NCBI RefSeq assembly: GCF_019236475.1
Contig: NZ_JAFAIX010000002.1
Span: 328,752 to 392,751 of the forward strand
DNA: 64,000 bases
Source: Chitinophaga sp.
GTDB lineage: Bacteria > Bacteroidota > Bacteroidia > Chitinophagales > Chitinophagaceae
Reading direction: 5' to 3'
Under the pieces are notes generated by a model that did not search any database, had not been told where the DNA came from, and worked only from the letters and a program-made list of their open reading frames with translations. Position 1 is the stretch's first letter; every line of letters starts with the position of its first letter. Below are positions 53,196-61,987 of this stretch, in pieces. A program made the position numbers and the translations under genes.

Positions 53196-56100
53196 TTAAA
53201 ACTTCGCATTAATACCGAATTGCAGCATCCAAGTGGCTGGCGCATCGACTCCAATCACATTCACATCTTCCGGATCAATTCCTTTCCATTTCTGACGGTA
53301 AGGCGCCAGGATCAATGGTTGTTTCACTCCAATCGTAAAGCGCAACTCCCGCATAGACCAGTTGTGGACCAGTTTATCCGGCATAGTGTAAGCGAGGGTA
53401 ATGTTGCGAATCTTGAAGAAAGAGCCATCAAAATAGCTGAGCGATTGATAGTTGCTCGGCCTTTCCTGATTGGCATTCGGCCGCGGAAAATCGTTGGAAG
53501 GATTGGATGGCGTGTTATAATTCACATCGAGGTTATTATAACGTCCAAACAAGGTATTGTAGTTGGCGTAGAAATCGCTCTTAATCATACTTCCCCAACG
53601 AGCAAACGCCACTACCGATAATTCAAAACCCTTATAAGAAAAACGTTGTGTGGTACCTGCTTGCCATTTCGCTTCAGGAGAGCCCAGGATCAGGCGGTCG
53701 TTCTTAGCATCGATTACGGTATCCTTGTTCACATCTTCCAATCTTATTTCCCCTGGTTTCACACCGTATCTGGCTGCTAATGCGGCATCTTTATCTTGCC
53801 AGATACCAATCTTTTTAAAGTCGTAGTACACATAAGTAGGCTGACCTACGAACCAGGCATTTCCGATATCAGCAGCTCTGCCGTCCCCAAGCGATAAAAT
53901 CCTGGACCGGTTGCGGGAATAGTTGACATCCATTTTCCAAGAGAATCCTTGAGGATTATCGATGACGGTAGCAGAGACGCCGATTTCCATACCTCTGTTA
54001 CGGCTTGTGCCCAGGTTCATCAATACCTGGTTAAAACCATTGCTATAAGGCAGTGTTTGTGGCATCAAAAGGTCGGTGGTACGCTGATTATACCACTCGA
54101 TCACACCGCTGATACGGCCGTTGAAGAAGCCGAAGTCGAGCCCGATATCTGTAGACGTAGTTGTTTCCCAAGTAAGTGAAGGATTACGTAGGTCTGATGG
54201 TACATAACCTAGCACGCCTTTATTTCCGAATGAGTATGGAATCCTTTGCAGCGCACCTTGGGTTGCGTAAGGTGTAATACCAGTATTGCCTATACGACCA
54301 TAGCTAGCACGAAGTTTCAGGTTATCCATGAGGTGTTGCCCTTTGAAAGGCGCTTCATTCATAATGTTCCAGCCTACCGCCACGGAAGGGAAATAGCCCC
54401 ATTTTTTTCCAGGAGCAAAACGAGAAGAACCATCGGCACGCATCGTCAGCGTCAATAAGTAACGATCATCGTAGCCATAGTTCACGCGGCCCATGTAAGA
54501 GAGGATGGTCCATGTACTAAGACTGCTACTCAATCCTGTAACATTCAGCGCTTGACCGAGGTTGAAGTACTGCTGGGTTTCTACGGGGATACCTCTTACA
54601 TTAGTACCTTGCATATCGGTGGTCTGACGCTGTACGCTATACAGGCCGGTTACGCCGATACTATGTTTCTTTACCAGTTTATTGTAGGTAAGCAAGTTTT
54701 CAATCGTATAAGCGACTACAGAAGCATTGTTCTTCGTAGCAGTGGCATCGCCACCACCGATGAGGAGATTGGTATTATTCTTCCCTTGGAACAGGCCATA
54801 GTTATAGGATTGAATATCCGGCCCAACGTTGAGACGGTACTTCAATCCATTGATAATTTCCACCTCTCCGTATAAACTGGTGAATACGCGCAAGCGTTTC
54901 ATCAGTTCAACACGGTTATCGTTTACATAATCGAGTAGCGGGTTTGGTTGTTGGCTATCGCCGGTTGGGTAGGTAATCAACTTACCGTTATCATCATATG
55001 GCGCCGCAATAGGCAGCATTTTCAGGGCGTTATCGATCCCATTGTAAGTTTCACCATTACGGCGACTGTATGCTCCCAGCAAACTAGCCCCTACTCTAAC
55101 CCTGTTGCCTATACGCTGATCCAAAGCCAAGTTGAAATTGTAGCGCTCGTAGCTCTGTAGCTTCAGTACCCCTTGGTCTTTAAAGTAGCCCAGGCCAATG
55201 CTATAGCGGGTATTGTCTGATCCACCGGAAACGTTTACCCCATGGTTACTCTGGTATCCTTGGGATATCATGAGTTTCTGCCAATCGACGTCCACTCCTT
55301 TTTTTATATTGGCATATTCCGTGGAGTTAAAGATTTTCTGATCAGATGCATCTTTATTATTATCGTCATATTTCCCGATGGTGCGGTTAGCATCTCGGCG
55401 CATTTCAATGAAGCGGGCAGCATTCATCATCTGCGTTTCACCCAGTTGATTCACAATGCCATAGGAACCGCTGTAGGAAACCACGGGCTTTCCTTCCTTA
55501 CCCCGCTGGGTAGTGACGAGGATTACGCCGTTGGCGCCCCTGGAACCATAAATGGCAGTAGCAGAAGCGTCTTTCAAAATATCCATCGATTGTATTACTC
55601 CCGTGCCGATATCATTCAGGCTACCGGAATAAGGAATTCCATCTACTACGTAGAGGGGATCGTTGCCGGCGTTGAGGGAGCGAGAACCGCGGATTCTTAC
55701 CTGTGGCTCATCTCCCGGTTTGGAGCTGTTATTGATCACTTCCACGCCAGGTGCACGGCCTTGAAGTGCCTGTTGTGGGTTGGTTACAGGCACATCCTGA
55801 ATCGATTTTGAGCTTACAGTAGAAATGGCGCCGGTGACATCTTTTTTCCGCTGTTGGCCATATCCGACTACCACAATTTCGTCGAGTTTTTTGCGATCTT
55901 CTTCCATTACTACGGAAACGGCTGTACGACTACGAACTGGTTCTTCCCGTGTGGCATAGCCTATAAAAGTGAATACTAGTACAGCACCGGCCGGATCTGC
56001 TACTTGCAGTTTGAAATGTCCTTTTGTATCCGACTGTGTACCGCTGTTTTTGCCCTTAATGGCAATGGTTACCCCTACCAGTGGCGTTTTCTGGGCATCA

Positions 56101-56204
56101 AGTACATTGCCCTCTACCGTGATGGCTTTTTGCTGCCCCCAAGAGAATTGATATAATAGCAAGCATGCTATTAGACATAGAAGTCCTGATAAAGGTTTTT
56201 TCAT
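53196..56204 (-). CDS. SusC/RagA-family TonB-linked outer membrane transporter
   Basis: 1002 residues. Signal peptide (ending SWGQ), regulatory-like domain (about 27-110: VEGNVLDAQKTPLVGVTIAIKG), TonB-box-like linker with LDEIVVVGYGQQRKKDVTGA (the SusC hallmark), plug (NPQQALQGRAPGVEVI, SRSLNAGNDPLYVVDGIPY, ATAIYGSRGANGVILVTT) and a large barrel ending LQFGINAKF. No N-terminal STN domain, so it is not part of a sigma/anti-sigma relay. Transported ligand unknown. A pair with the downstream SusD gene. Confidence 0.95.
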   Translation of the reverse strand: MKKPLSGLLCLIACLLLYQFSWGQQKAITVEGNVLDAQKTPLVGVTIAIKGKNSGTQSDTKGHFKLQVADPAGAVLVFTFIGYATREEPVRSRTAVSVVMEEDRKKLDEIVVVGYGQQRKKDVTGAISTVSSKSIQDVPVTNPQQALQGRAPGVEVINNSSKPGDEPQVRIRGSRSLNAGNDPLYVVDGIPYSGSLNDIGTGVIQSMDILKDASATAIYGSRGANGVILVTTQRGKEGKPVVSYSGSYGIVNQLGETQMMNAARFIEMRRDANRTIGKYDDNNKDASDQKIFNSTEYANIKKGVDVDWQKLMISQGYQSNHGVNVSGGSDNTRYSIGLGYFKDQGVLKLQSYERYNFNLALDQRIGNRVRVGASLLGAYSRRNGETYNGIDNALKMLPIAAPYDDNGKLITYPTGDSQQPNPLLDYVNDNRVELMKRLRVFTSLYGEVEIINGLKYRLNVGPDIQSYNYGLFQGKNNTNLLIGGGDATATKNNASVVAYTIENLLTYNKLVKKHSIGVTGLYSVQRQTTDMQGTNVRGIPVETQQYFNLGQALNVTGLSSSLSTWTILSYMGRVNYGYDDRYLLTLTMRADGSSRFAPGKKWGYFPSVAVGWNIMNEAPFKGQHLMDNLKLRASYGRIGNTGITPYATQGALQRIPYSFGNKGVLGYVPSDLRNPSLTWETTTSTDIGLDFGFFNGRISGVIEWYNQRTTDLLMPQTLPYSNGFNQVLMNLGTSRNRGMEIGVSATVIDNPQGFSWKMDVNYSRNRSRILSLGDGRAADIGNAWFVGQPTYVYYDFKKIGIWQDKDAALAARYGVKPGEIRLEDVNKDTVIDAKNDRLILGSPEAKWQAGTTQRFSYKGFELSVVAFARWGSMIKSDFYANYNTLFGRYNNLDVNYNTPSNPSNDFPRPNANQERPSNYQSLSYFDGSFFKIRNITLAYTMPDKLVHNWSMRELRFTIGVKQPLILAPYRQKWKGIDPEDVNVIGVDAPATWMLQFGINAKF

Positions 56205-56719
56205 AACGTTAATTTTGGAATTAGTGGATTAAAGGGCTTGTATTAAATTCAGATTTTGGTATTTCTATTCACGGTTCTTCGGATAACAAAATAGTAAAAT
56301 TTTGAAATCCTGCAATCGTTTGCAAATTAATCTGGATCCTTTTTTTGTCGCGTGGCGAAAATTATCAGCGAATGGGGAATTGTAGGGAAAATTGGTTTAA
56401 ATAGTATGTATAAACATGCTGGAGCAAACTAAATTCCTAATAGTGTATTCAATATAAATAACTGTATATTATACAATTATTGCAGCAATTTTGGTAAAAC
56501 CATGGAGTGACGTCTGCGACGTCACTCCATGGTTTTATTTTTACTTCGTCCCTGCCGGTGGCAGGGACGACAGGTTGGAGTACAACGTGTCTCCCTATAA
56601 CCAAAGCTTAATAATTGAGTTACTATCTATTACTAAAGTTATCTGGCTCAAAGATCTATCTGGTTGATCAAGGTAAATAGATTTTCTTTGTACTTTATAA
56701 ACTACCAACGAACCTAGCA
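56205..56719. other. divergent intergenic region holding composite repeat copy 3
   Basis: 515 bp between the SusC start and the plus-strand gene at 56720. AT-rich next to SusC; the composite element occupies 56495-56569; ACGTGTCTCCCTAT follows at 56585-56598. No ORF supported. Confidence 0.6.
56495..56569. repeat. composite double-hairpin element, copy 3
   Basis: Hairpin 1: 20-nt arms (56495-56514 and 56518-56537), loop TGC, core GACGTC-TGC-GACGTC, outer arm AACCATGGAGT different from copies 1 and 2 yet perfectly paired. Hairpin 2: 10-nt arms CGTCCCTGCC (56547-56556) and GGCAGGGACG (56560-56569), loop GGT. Unlike copies 1 and 2 it lies between divergently transcribed genes, where no terminator is expected. 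Confidence 0.82.
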
Positions 56720-57283
56720 ATGAAGCGTGTAGCATTTACTTTACTATTGACCTTATTCTTCTTTAACAGCCAATCACAGACAATTTACGGGCAGACCGAT
56801 TATATGTATGGTAAGATGGCTAATGCCACTGAAACCCTTGTCGGCTATTTTTCTTTTGATAAAGTAATCTCCAGCAATGGGCAAACGGTCTATTATTGGA
56901 AGGGCCCAGGAACCAGGCCCAAAACGTTTCAGTCGCGTAAATATGATTACTTCCAAGGTGATTCCATCTATATGGAAAAATTTGGCACCTTGGCTGCATT
57001 AGGAGGAAAGGTGGAGATGATGCTTCCCAGGATAATTGATGGCAGGATTCAGTTATTTGAGTTGACTTTTAGACGGGAATCACTACCTATGTTTAAATCG
57101 GACCGTTTTTATGTCAAGAAAGGTCAGGAGAAATTTCAACTGAAGAAAAGGAAGTTTAAAGAGCAAATGAGGACTTTGATTAGTGAAGACGCCGTTTTAC
57201 TAAATAAGATAGAAAACGAAGAACTGACATTTGACGACATCATAGATGTGATTCTAATGTATAATAAGAATAACCCGGCTTAG
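56720..57283 (+). CDS. uncharacterised exported protein, 187 aa
   Basis: Signal peptide MKRVAFTLLLTLFFFNSQSQ, then a mainly beta domain (about 25-125) and a basic helical region (KKGQEKFQLKKRKFKEQ), ending in an acidic helix. No family recognised. Presumably periplasmic. It may be co-transcribed with the gene 63 bp downstream. Confidence 0.6.
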   Translation: MKRVAFTLLLTLFFFNSQSQTIYGQTDYMYGKMANATETLVGYFSFDKVISSNGQTVYYWKGPGTRPKTFQSRKYDYFQGDSIYMEKFGTLAALGGKVEMMLPRIIDGRIQLFELTFRRESLPMFKSDRFYVKKGQEKFQLKKRKFKEQMRTLISEDAVLLNKIENEELTFDDIIDVILMYNKNNPA

Positions 57284-57346
57284 ATATACGTATAATCATC
57301 ACAGTTAGTTAAACCAGGTAATGATACTTATAAAAAATATTTCACC

Positions 57347-57835
57347 ATGCAAGAAAAATTAACCCTACTGAATAAATATCTCAAGTCCACCTCCGTCGAG
57401 GATTTTGATACCATCCCTAACAGCGTAGTATTTTGGGTAGATTGGAGAGAGGAAGATGATGCAGTGGTAGCATATTGTGAAAAACGGTTGCAAACTGGTC
57501 AACTGTCTGCTACCATGGAAGATAAACCTGATGGTCTGGAATTACAGATCACTTTTCAAGGCACTACGCATCGTGATATAGTCGTAGACAGGGATCGCAC
57601 GATTATCTTCCTAAATTCGATTATTCAACCAAACTATGAAATCCGCTTCTGCAAGGCCAGCGAGGGTAGCGATACCTTGGCATTTCTACCATTAACAGCC
57701 ACTGAATGGCAACAACTGGAAGCGCAGTATGGAGCTGATGTGATCAACAGTTGCTTTGAAAGCATTAACACCGCATCAGAGATGTTTAATAAGTCGTATG
57801 ATTTTGAAATGGAGGATGATCAGGACATCGATTAA
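57347..57835 (+). CDS. uncharacterised acidic protein, 162 aa
   Basis: No signal peptide; N-terminal helix, a beta-rich middle (VVFWVDWREEDDAVVAYCEKRL, HRDIVVDRDRTIIFLNSII) and a long acidic tail ending MEDDQDID. I do not recognise a family. Acidic small proteins with this pattern often serve as immunity proteins, but there is no toxin adjacent. Ends at a bidirectional terminator. Confidence 0.6.
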   Translation: MQEKLTLLNKYLKSTSVEDFDTIPNSVVFWVDWREEDDAVVAYCEKRLQTGQLSATMEDKPDGLELQITFQGTTHRDIVVDRDRTIIFLNSIIQPNYEIRFCKASEGSDTLAFLPLTATEWQQLEAQYGADVINSCFESINTASEMFNKSYDFEMEDDQDID

Positions 57836-57866
57836 AATGATATTTTAGAAACCAATATGGTAGGGA

Positions 57867-57890
57867 GTTTTGCAGTTTTTCCTGCAAAAC
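57867..57890. terminator. bidirectional terminator
   Basis: GTTTTGCAG and CTGCAAAAC, 9-bp perfect stem, loop TTTTTC, between convergent genes; T-rich downstream on the plus strand. Confidence 0.65.
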
Positions 57891-57924
57891 TTCTTTATTT
57901 TTGGTACCCGTAATACCTTTGATT

Positions 57925-59136
57925 TTATTTACCTGTAGTATTTTGCTTCTGATCAAATGGGGTATAATTTTCCCAGTACCAAGGTGTATAATCATTACCA
58001 ATTGCTGCTTCCATCAGGGATTTATAAATACCTTCTCCGTTATCGCTGTTGGTCATAATAATGATACCAATCCCTTTTTCTGGAAATCCTATTGCATAAT
58101 GTCCCCAACCTTCACTATGACCTTCTTTAAAGAAAGCGTAGCCACAAGGTGTTTTAAGTAAACCGACCCCTAATCCGTAAAATATCTTGGTATTGGAAAT
58201 AGTTTTGTCATCTACTAAAGCATTAGGGCCAAATTGTTGCTTGGAAAGAATGGGCACCTGTGGGGAGAACATTTCATGGCTGCTTTTCTTTGAGAGCCCT
58301 TTTTGCTGTAATAAAGCTGTGAAGAAAGTGGAAAAATCGTTTATAGTAGTATACATAGATCCGGCGGAATGAGGGGAAGTCCTTTTATCAAATTCATAAG
58401 GCTTTTGTAACGAATCATGCCCGACACAATAGTCTTTATCAAAAACTTCCTGCCATACATAGCTACTGTTTTTCATTAATAAAGGATGGAAAGTTTCTTC
58501 CTGGGCAATAGTCTCAAAATCTTTTCCTGTAATTTGCTCCAGTACAAACTGCAACAGATACATTCCTTCCCCTGAATAGCTATACCGCGTTCCCGGATCA
58601 TATTTAATCCTCAGTTTCCCATCGGTTTCAAACCCTCTGTAATTAGGTAGGCCGGTTGTATGGTTCAGGCACATTCTTGCTGTAATCCTTTCGTATCTTT
58701 TGTCCTCTTTGATGTCCTGGTACCCTCGGCTTTTCTTCGTGAAAGCATATTCATATAGTGGTTTCTTCAGGTATTGTACCAATGGGGTATCAAGGTTAAT
58801 AACACCTTTGTCTACCATTTTTAAAACCGTATAGGCAAACACAGCTTTGCTCAAAGAACAGCTCCAGTAAATGGTGGCAGTGTCCATCTTTTTTTGTGCT
58901 GAAAGGTCAGCATAGCCATAACTTTTTATATAGACAGGTTTATCCTTATTGAAGACAGCAACAGATAATCCTGTTACTTTTGCAGTATCCATTAGTCCTT
59001 TTATGGTATGGTCTAATTGGTCAAAACGGATCGAAGAACCATCCAGCCGCTTTATATTTTGTGCGGAAAGCTTTGAAGAAAATGATAGTAAAACTAAAGA
59101 AACACAAGAAAGAAGTAAGATTTTTAAAGGGTTCAT
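57925..59136 (-). CDS. beta-lactamase-family serine hydrolase, exported
   Basis: 403 residues, signal peptide ending KLSAQ (about 26). Catalytic S94-x-x-K97 in SCSLSKAVF; second motif YSYSGEGM (Tyr in place, third residue Tyr not Asn); third region HSEGWGHYAIGF in place of KTG. Class C-like esterase, peptidase or transpeptidase type, not a proven beta-lactamase. Single gene. Confidence 0.88.
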   Translation of the reverse strand: MNPLKILLLSCVSLVLLSFSSKLSAQNIKRLDGSSIRFDQLDHTIKGLMDTAKVTGLSVAVFNKDKPVYIKSYGYADLSAQKKMDTATIYWSCSLSKAVFAYTVLKMVDKGVINLDTPLVQYLKKPLYEYAFTKKSRGYQDIKEDKRYERITARMCLNHTTGLPNYRGFETDGKLRIKYDPGTRYSYSGEGMYLLQFVLEQITGKDFETIAQEETFHPLLMKNSSYVWQEVFDKDYCVGHDSLQKPYEFDKRTSPHSAGSMYTTINDFSTFFTALLQQKGLSKKSSHEMFSPQVPILSKQQFGPNALVDDKTISNTKIFYGLGVGLLKTPCGYAFFKEGHSEGWGHYAIGFPEKGIGIIIMTNSDNGEGIYKSLMEAAIGNDYTPWYWENYTPFDQKQNTTGK

Positions 59137-59516
59137 AATGTGTAATCTTTTCCTATTAAAATTTAAAGAATGCTTTGCAATGAATAGTATTACAATGGAC
59201 TTGCTACTTCAGTAATACCAATATACTGATAATTAATATATTTATCAAATATTATATAAGGCTTCTTGGGGGTATTGTATTGTGTTGAGTTATTAGTGGT
59301 ATTCAAATACAGCGTATTAAATAGTCTTGGGACTTGGCATATTGAAGAAAAAAATTGAGGGTGTATCAAAAGTAATTTGGGGAGACGCGGAGTATTCGGA
59401 CAACGATAATTCTCTCCCATTTACCTGCATCAAATCGGGTAAAAATTACTTTTGACACACCCTCCTATTATGATATTGTTAGGCTATCAAAGGCTTAGTT
59501 AGCCCACTTTCCAGGA
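59137..59516. other. intergenic region with the MITE-like element
   Basis: 380 bp. AT-rich stretch (about 59215-59310) followed by the 108-bp inverted-repeat element at 59357-59464. GGCTA and TAGCC at about 59482-59504 form a weak hairpin that might end the protease operon. No ORF supported. Confidence 0.55.
59357..59464. mobile_element. MITE-like element with 22-bp terminal inverted repeats
   Basis: GAGGGTGTATCAAAAGTAATTT (59357-59378, written here as arms) and its near-exact complement at 59443-59464 differ at one position. The ends GAGGGTGTGTCAAAAG resemble the termini of IS1182/IS5-type elements in Bacteroidota. The 64-bp interior encodes nothing, contains GGGGAGACGC, and no target-site duplication is obvious. 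It may be the internally deleted remnant of an insertion sequence. It ends 52 bp from the protease stop codon. Confidence 0.65.
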
Positions 59517-60152
59517 TTATTTCTGGTCAGGCAAATACATGATCCGGAAACTTGCATACTTGCTATCGTAGCCGAGGTCCCCGAACAAATTTGAAAATGA
59601 AAGGAACGCAACGCTTTGTGTACAGCCTTCATTTGCCGGGTTGAAATCTACCGGGTCATTGTCAAAAGTGGCATTGACATCCCAGGGATTTTGAATTTCG
59701 AAAGTGGTACCTTCCGGCGTTAAATCGCCACTGATTCCCCTCAATACCATGGCATGGCTTCCTCCAGAATCCCAGATAAAAGTGAACCATAAAGGACCAT
59801 ACTCGCTGAGCCATTCCTTCCATTGTTGTGGTTCATAATAAACACACGTATCGGCGGGTACGTCGATCACGCTTTTGAATCCATAATGGTCTCTTACATC
59901 TTCCAACATATCCCATGAATAACAGGAACTAAGGCTTTTCCCCACTGAATTGGCCAGCATGTCTGGGGTAATGGATTGCTTGCGTTTATATCCCACCACC
60001 ATGGCCATGGAAGCGGCCCAGCAGGAGTCTTTATTAGGCTGTGGAATGAGTTCAACATCATAATAAATGGAATCATCGGCAGCATTGTCGGCTGAAGTTT
60101 CAGCGCTCTCGTTTACTGGATCTGGAAATCTGAAAAATAAATTTGCTTTCAT
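59517..60152 (-). CDS. papain-like cysteine protease (C70/C39-like)
   Basis: 211 residues, no signal peptide. The catalytic constellation is readable: Gln38 (oxyanion) six residues before Cys44 in PQPNKDSCWAASMAMV, His133 in GGSHAMVLRGI and Asn155 in IQNPW. Spacing and motifs match the papain-like family that includes Peptidase_C70 (AvrRpt2-type) and bacteriocin-type C39. The first ~28 residues are acidic and disordered-looking. Last gene of a three-gene minus-strand operon, 18 bp after the 584-residue protein. Possible roles: maturation of the two upstream proteins, or a delivered toxin or effector protease. Confidence 0.82.
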   Translation of the reverse strand: MKANLFFRFPDPVNESAETSADNAADDSIYYDVELIPQPNKDSCWAASMAMVVGYKRKQSITPDMLANSVGKSLSSCYSWDMLEDVRDHYGFKSVIDVPADTCVYYEPQQWKEWLSEYGPLWFTFIWDSGGSHAMVLRGISGDLTPEGTTFEIQNPWDVNATFDNDPVDFNPANEGCTQSVAFLSFSNLFGDLGYDSKYASFRIMYLPDQK

Positions 60153-60170
60153 GTTTTTAGTTTTAATGTC

Positions 60171-61925
60171 TTAAGAATAGGAGTAGCCCGGGAGTGGATT
60201 GGGCAGTTTGGGAAACCGGCAGTTGATGGTACCGATTAAAAGCATATCAAACCTTGGATTGGTGCGTCGTTGAAGTGCGATCTCCTTTTGCATGTCGTTA
60301 TCTAACCGAATGGAGCAACTCGTGTCTTCATACATTTCTTCATTCCTAATCTCGATATTGTAATCATCTTTTTTCAGGCTTGGTAATACTACTGTTCCCG
60401 TTCCGCTGGTTTCCATTGAATAGGATGAGCCATCGTTTTTATTGGTAACACTCACCGTAACGCCAGTAATGACGGTATTTAGATTGTCTTTGAAGGTCAA
60501 ATTCAATGTTGCTGTTGTTTTTGGCGCTTCATTGCCGGCAGGTCCCTGCATAAATAGCCCAGTAACCAATATTGGTTTGAATGTCTCCGATGCAGGGTTA
60601 ATACTTGAAAATCTAATATTGTCATTTGAAGCGCGCAACAATTTGGCTTGAACATCCATCTTGGGTTCAAGATTTGCTGCAATCTGGTTTTTAAAAATCG
60701 GGCGTATGGGCGTATTACCGGCATCCAATAGTCGGTACCTCATGGCTGGCCGATTGATTGGGACGATGGCTTTTAGATCATTTACTTTTTTCAATCCCGC
60801 TATATCTTTAAACCGGTAGGAATTCAGGTCAAGCGCAGCAGGTGTACTATTGTTTTCTTCGTGGGTATCTTTATTATACGAACAGATCCTTCTTATGAAC
60901 ATAAATTTATCGATATAGGAAGGCATCAGCCCATTTGTTAGCCCTTGTTCATCGGAAACCGGCTGCATACTGCTGTCGGGAAAGGTCCAGAAAGATGAAT
61001 TGATCAATTCGGGTTTGAACCAGTTTCTTAAAATGGTTACAAATAGATATTCAAATTCTATCTTACTGAAGGCAAGGCTACTGCTTTGTGCGTTGTAAAA
61101 TGTTTCTCCCAATGTATTTTTGGCCTCTATTTCCAGCGCATTAATCTCACTTTCTTCCAGTACCATTTTTGTCCAGCCATGATAATCATATCTGAAAAGG
61201 TCCTTGGGAAGGCAAGTGGCTGGCAGGAAATCGATATTTGAATTGATCGTGGTCAATTTTTGCAGCTTGGTTTGTAGCCACTTGTATTCCTCGTTCCATT
61301 GCGAAATAAATGCGCTCCTTGCATTGGATACTTTTACACTCTTCAGGGCCCTTTCTATACTTTCTTTTTGTCCATTAATTTGCCAGTCATTCAGCAACAC
61401 TCCTTGCTGGGTCAACAATGCTTCCTGTTCCCGTTTGCTTTCCTCGTCTGATGGATTGTCGGCAACCTTTTCTGTCATGGCGCTCAACTGGTTAGTGCAC
61501 TCACTATAGCGATCCCTAAAAGAAAGGTACTTTTTGTAAGCTGCCGTGGGCTCCAGGCTTTCATCTTCAAAAAGTAGTTTTCTTGCGTCTACGTACAACT
61601 GTTTATCGGCATCACTCAATGAGCCGTCGATCAAAATGGCATTCTCAAATATGCGCTTGTAGGCATTTTGTAAAAACTCATCTGGCAATAAGCTGTAAAT
61701 TTTATCATTTCGTACAATGCCATTCGCTAAAAAAGTAAAGGCCATTTGATTTTCGAAGCTCTCAGAAAGCTGGTTGGCGGGCAAAGTTGTATCCAGGAAG
61801 TTAAAGTCTTCATTGGTGAATACCGTTGCAACCGGCGTAAAAGTCTGGAAACAGGAAGCCTGTTGATTCCCCAATTGGGAAAATACATTTTGCAACTTCC
61901 TGAATATAATTGCGTTTAAAAACAT
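60171..61925 (-). CDS. large unrecognised protein, paralog of the 509-aa neighbour, with Ig-like C-terminal insert
   Basis: 584 residues, no signal peptide or membrane helix. Helical N-terminal two-fifths; motifs shared in order with the neighbour: LNDWQINGQKESIE (179-191), FVTILRNWF...SSFW (295-313), MPSYIDKFMFIRR (334-346), and GTINCRFPKLPNPLP (565-579) at the end. Between the third and last lies a beta-sandwich (about 470-552: ATLNLTFKDNL, VTVSVTNKNDGSSYSMETSG) of carboxypeptidase-regulatory/Ig-like type, absent from the other protein. No function known. It begins 62 bp after the 509-residue gene. Confidence 0.7.
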   Translation of the reverse strand: MFLNAIIFRKLQNVFSQLGNQQASCFQTFTPVATVFTNEDFNFLDTTLPANQLSESFENQMAFTFLANGIVRNDKIYSLLPDEFLQNAYKRIFENAILIDGSLSDADKQLYVDARKLLFEDESLEPTAAYKKYLSFRDRYSECTNQLSAMTEKVADNPSDEESKREQEALLTQQGVLLNDWQINGQKESIERALKSVKVSNARSAFISQWNEEYKWLQTKLQKLTTINSNIDFLPATCLPKDLFRYDYHGWTKMVLEESEINALEIEAKNTLGETFYNAQSSSLAFSKIEFEYLFVTILRNWFKPELINSSFWTFPDSSMQPVSDEQGLTNGLMPSYIDKFMFIRRICSYNKDTHEENNSTPAALDLNSYRFKDIAGLKKVNDLKAIVPINRPAMRYRLLDAGNTPIRPIFKNQIAANLEPKMDVQAKLLRASNDNIRFSSINPASETFKPILVTGLFMQGPAGNEAPKTTATLNLTFKDNLNTVITGVTVSVTNKNDGSSYSMETSGTGTVVLPSLKKDDYNIEIRNEEMYEDTSCSIRLDNDMQKEIALQRRTNPRFDMLLIGTINCRFPKLPNPLPGYSYS

Positions 61926-61987
61926 ACATCAATATATTTTTGGATGTTCGCTCGTTAAAAAACTGTTTCAGGGCAAAATGCTTGGTG

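Noticed and set aside
55242..55811. 189-codon plus-strand frame over the SusC gene
   Set aside because: Antisense to the plug domain of SusC, whose motifs are fully conserved.
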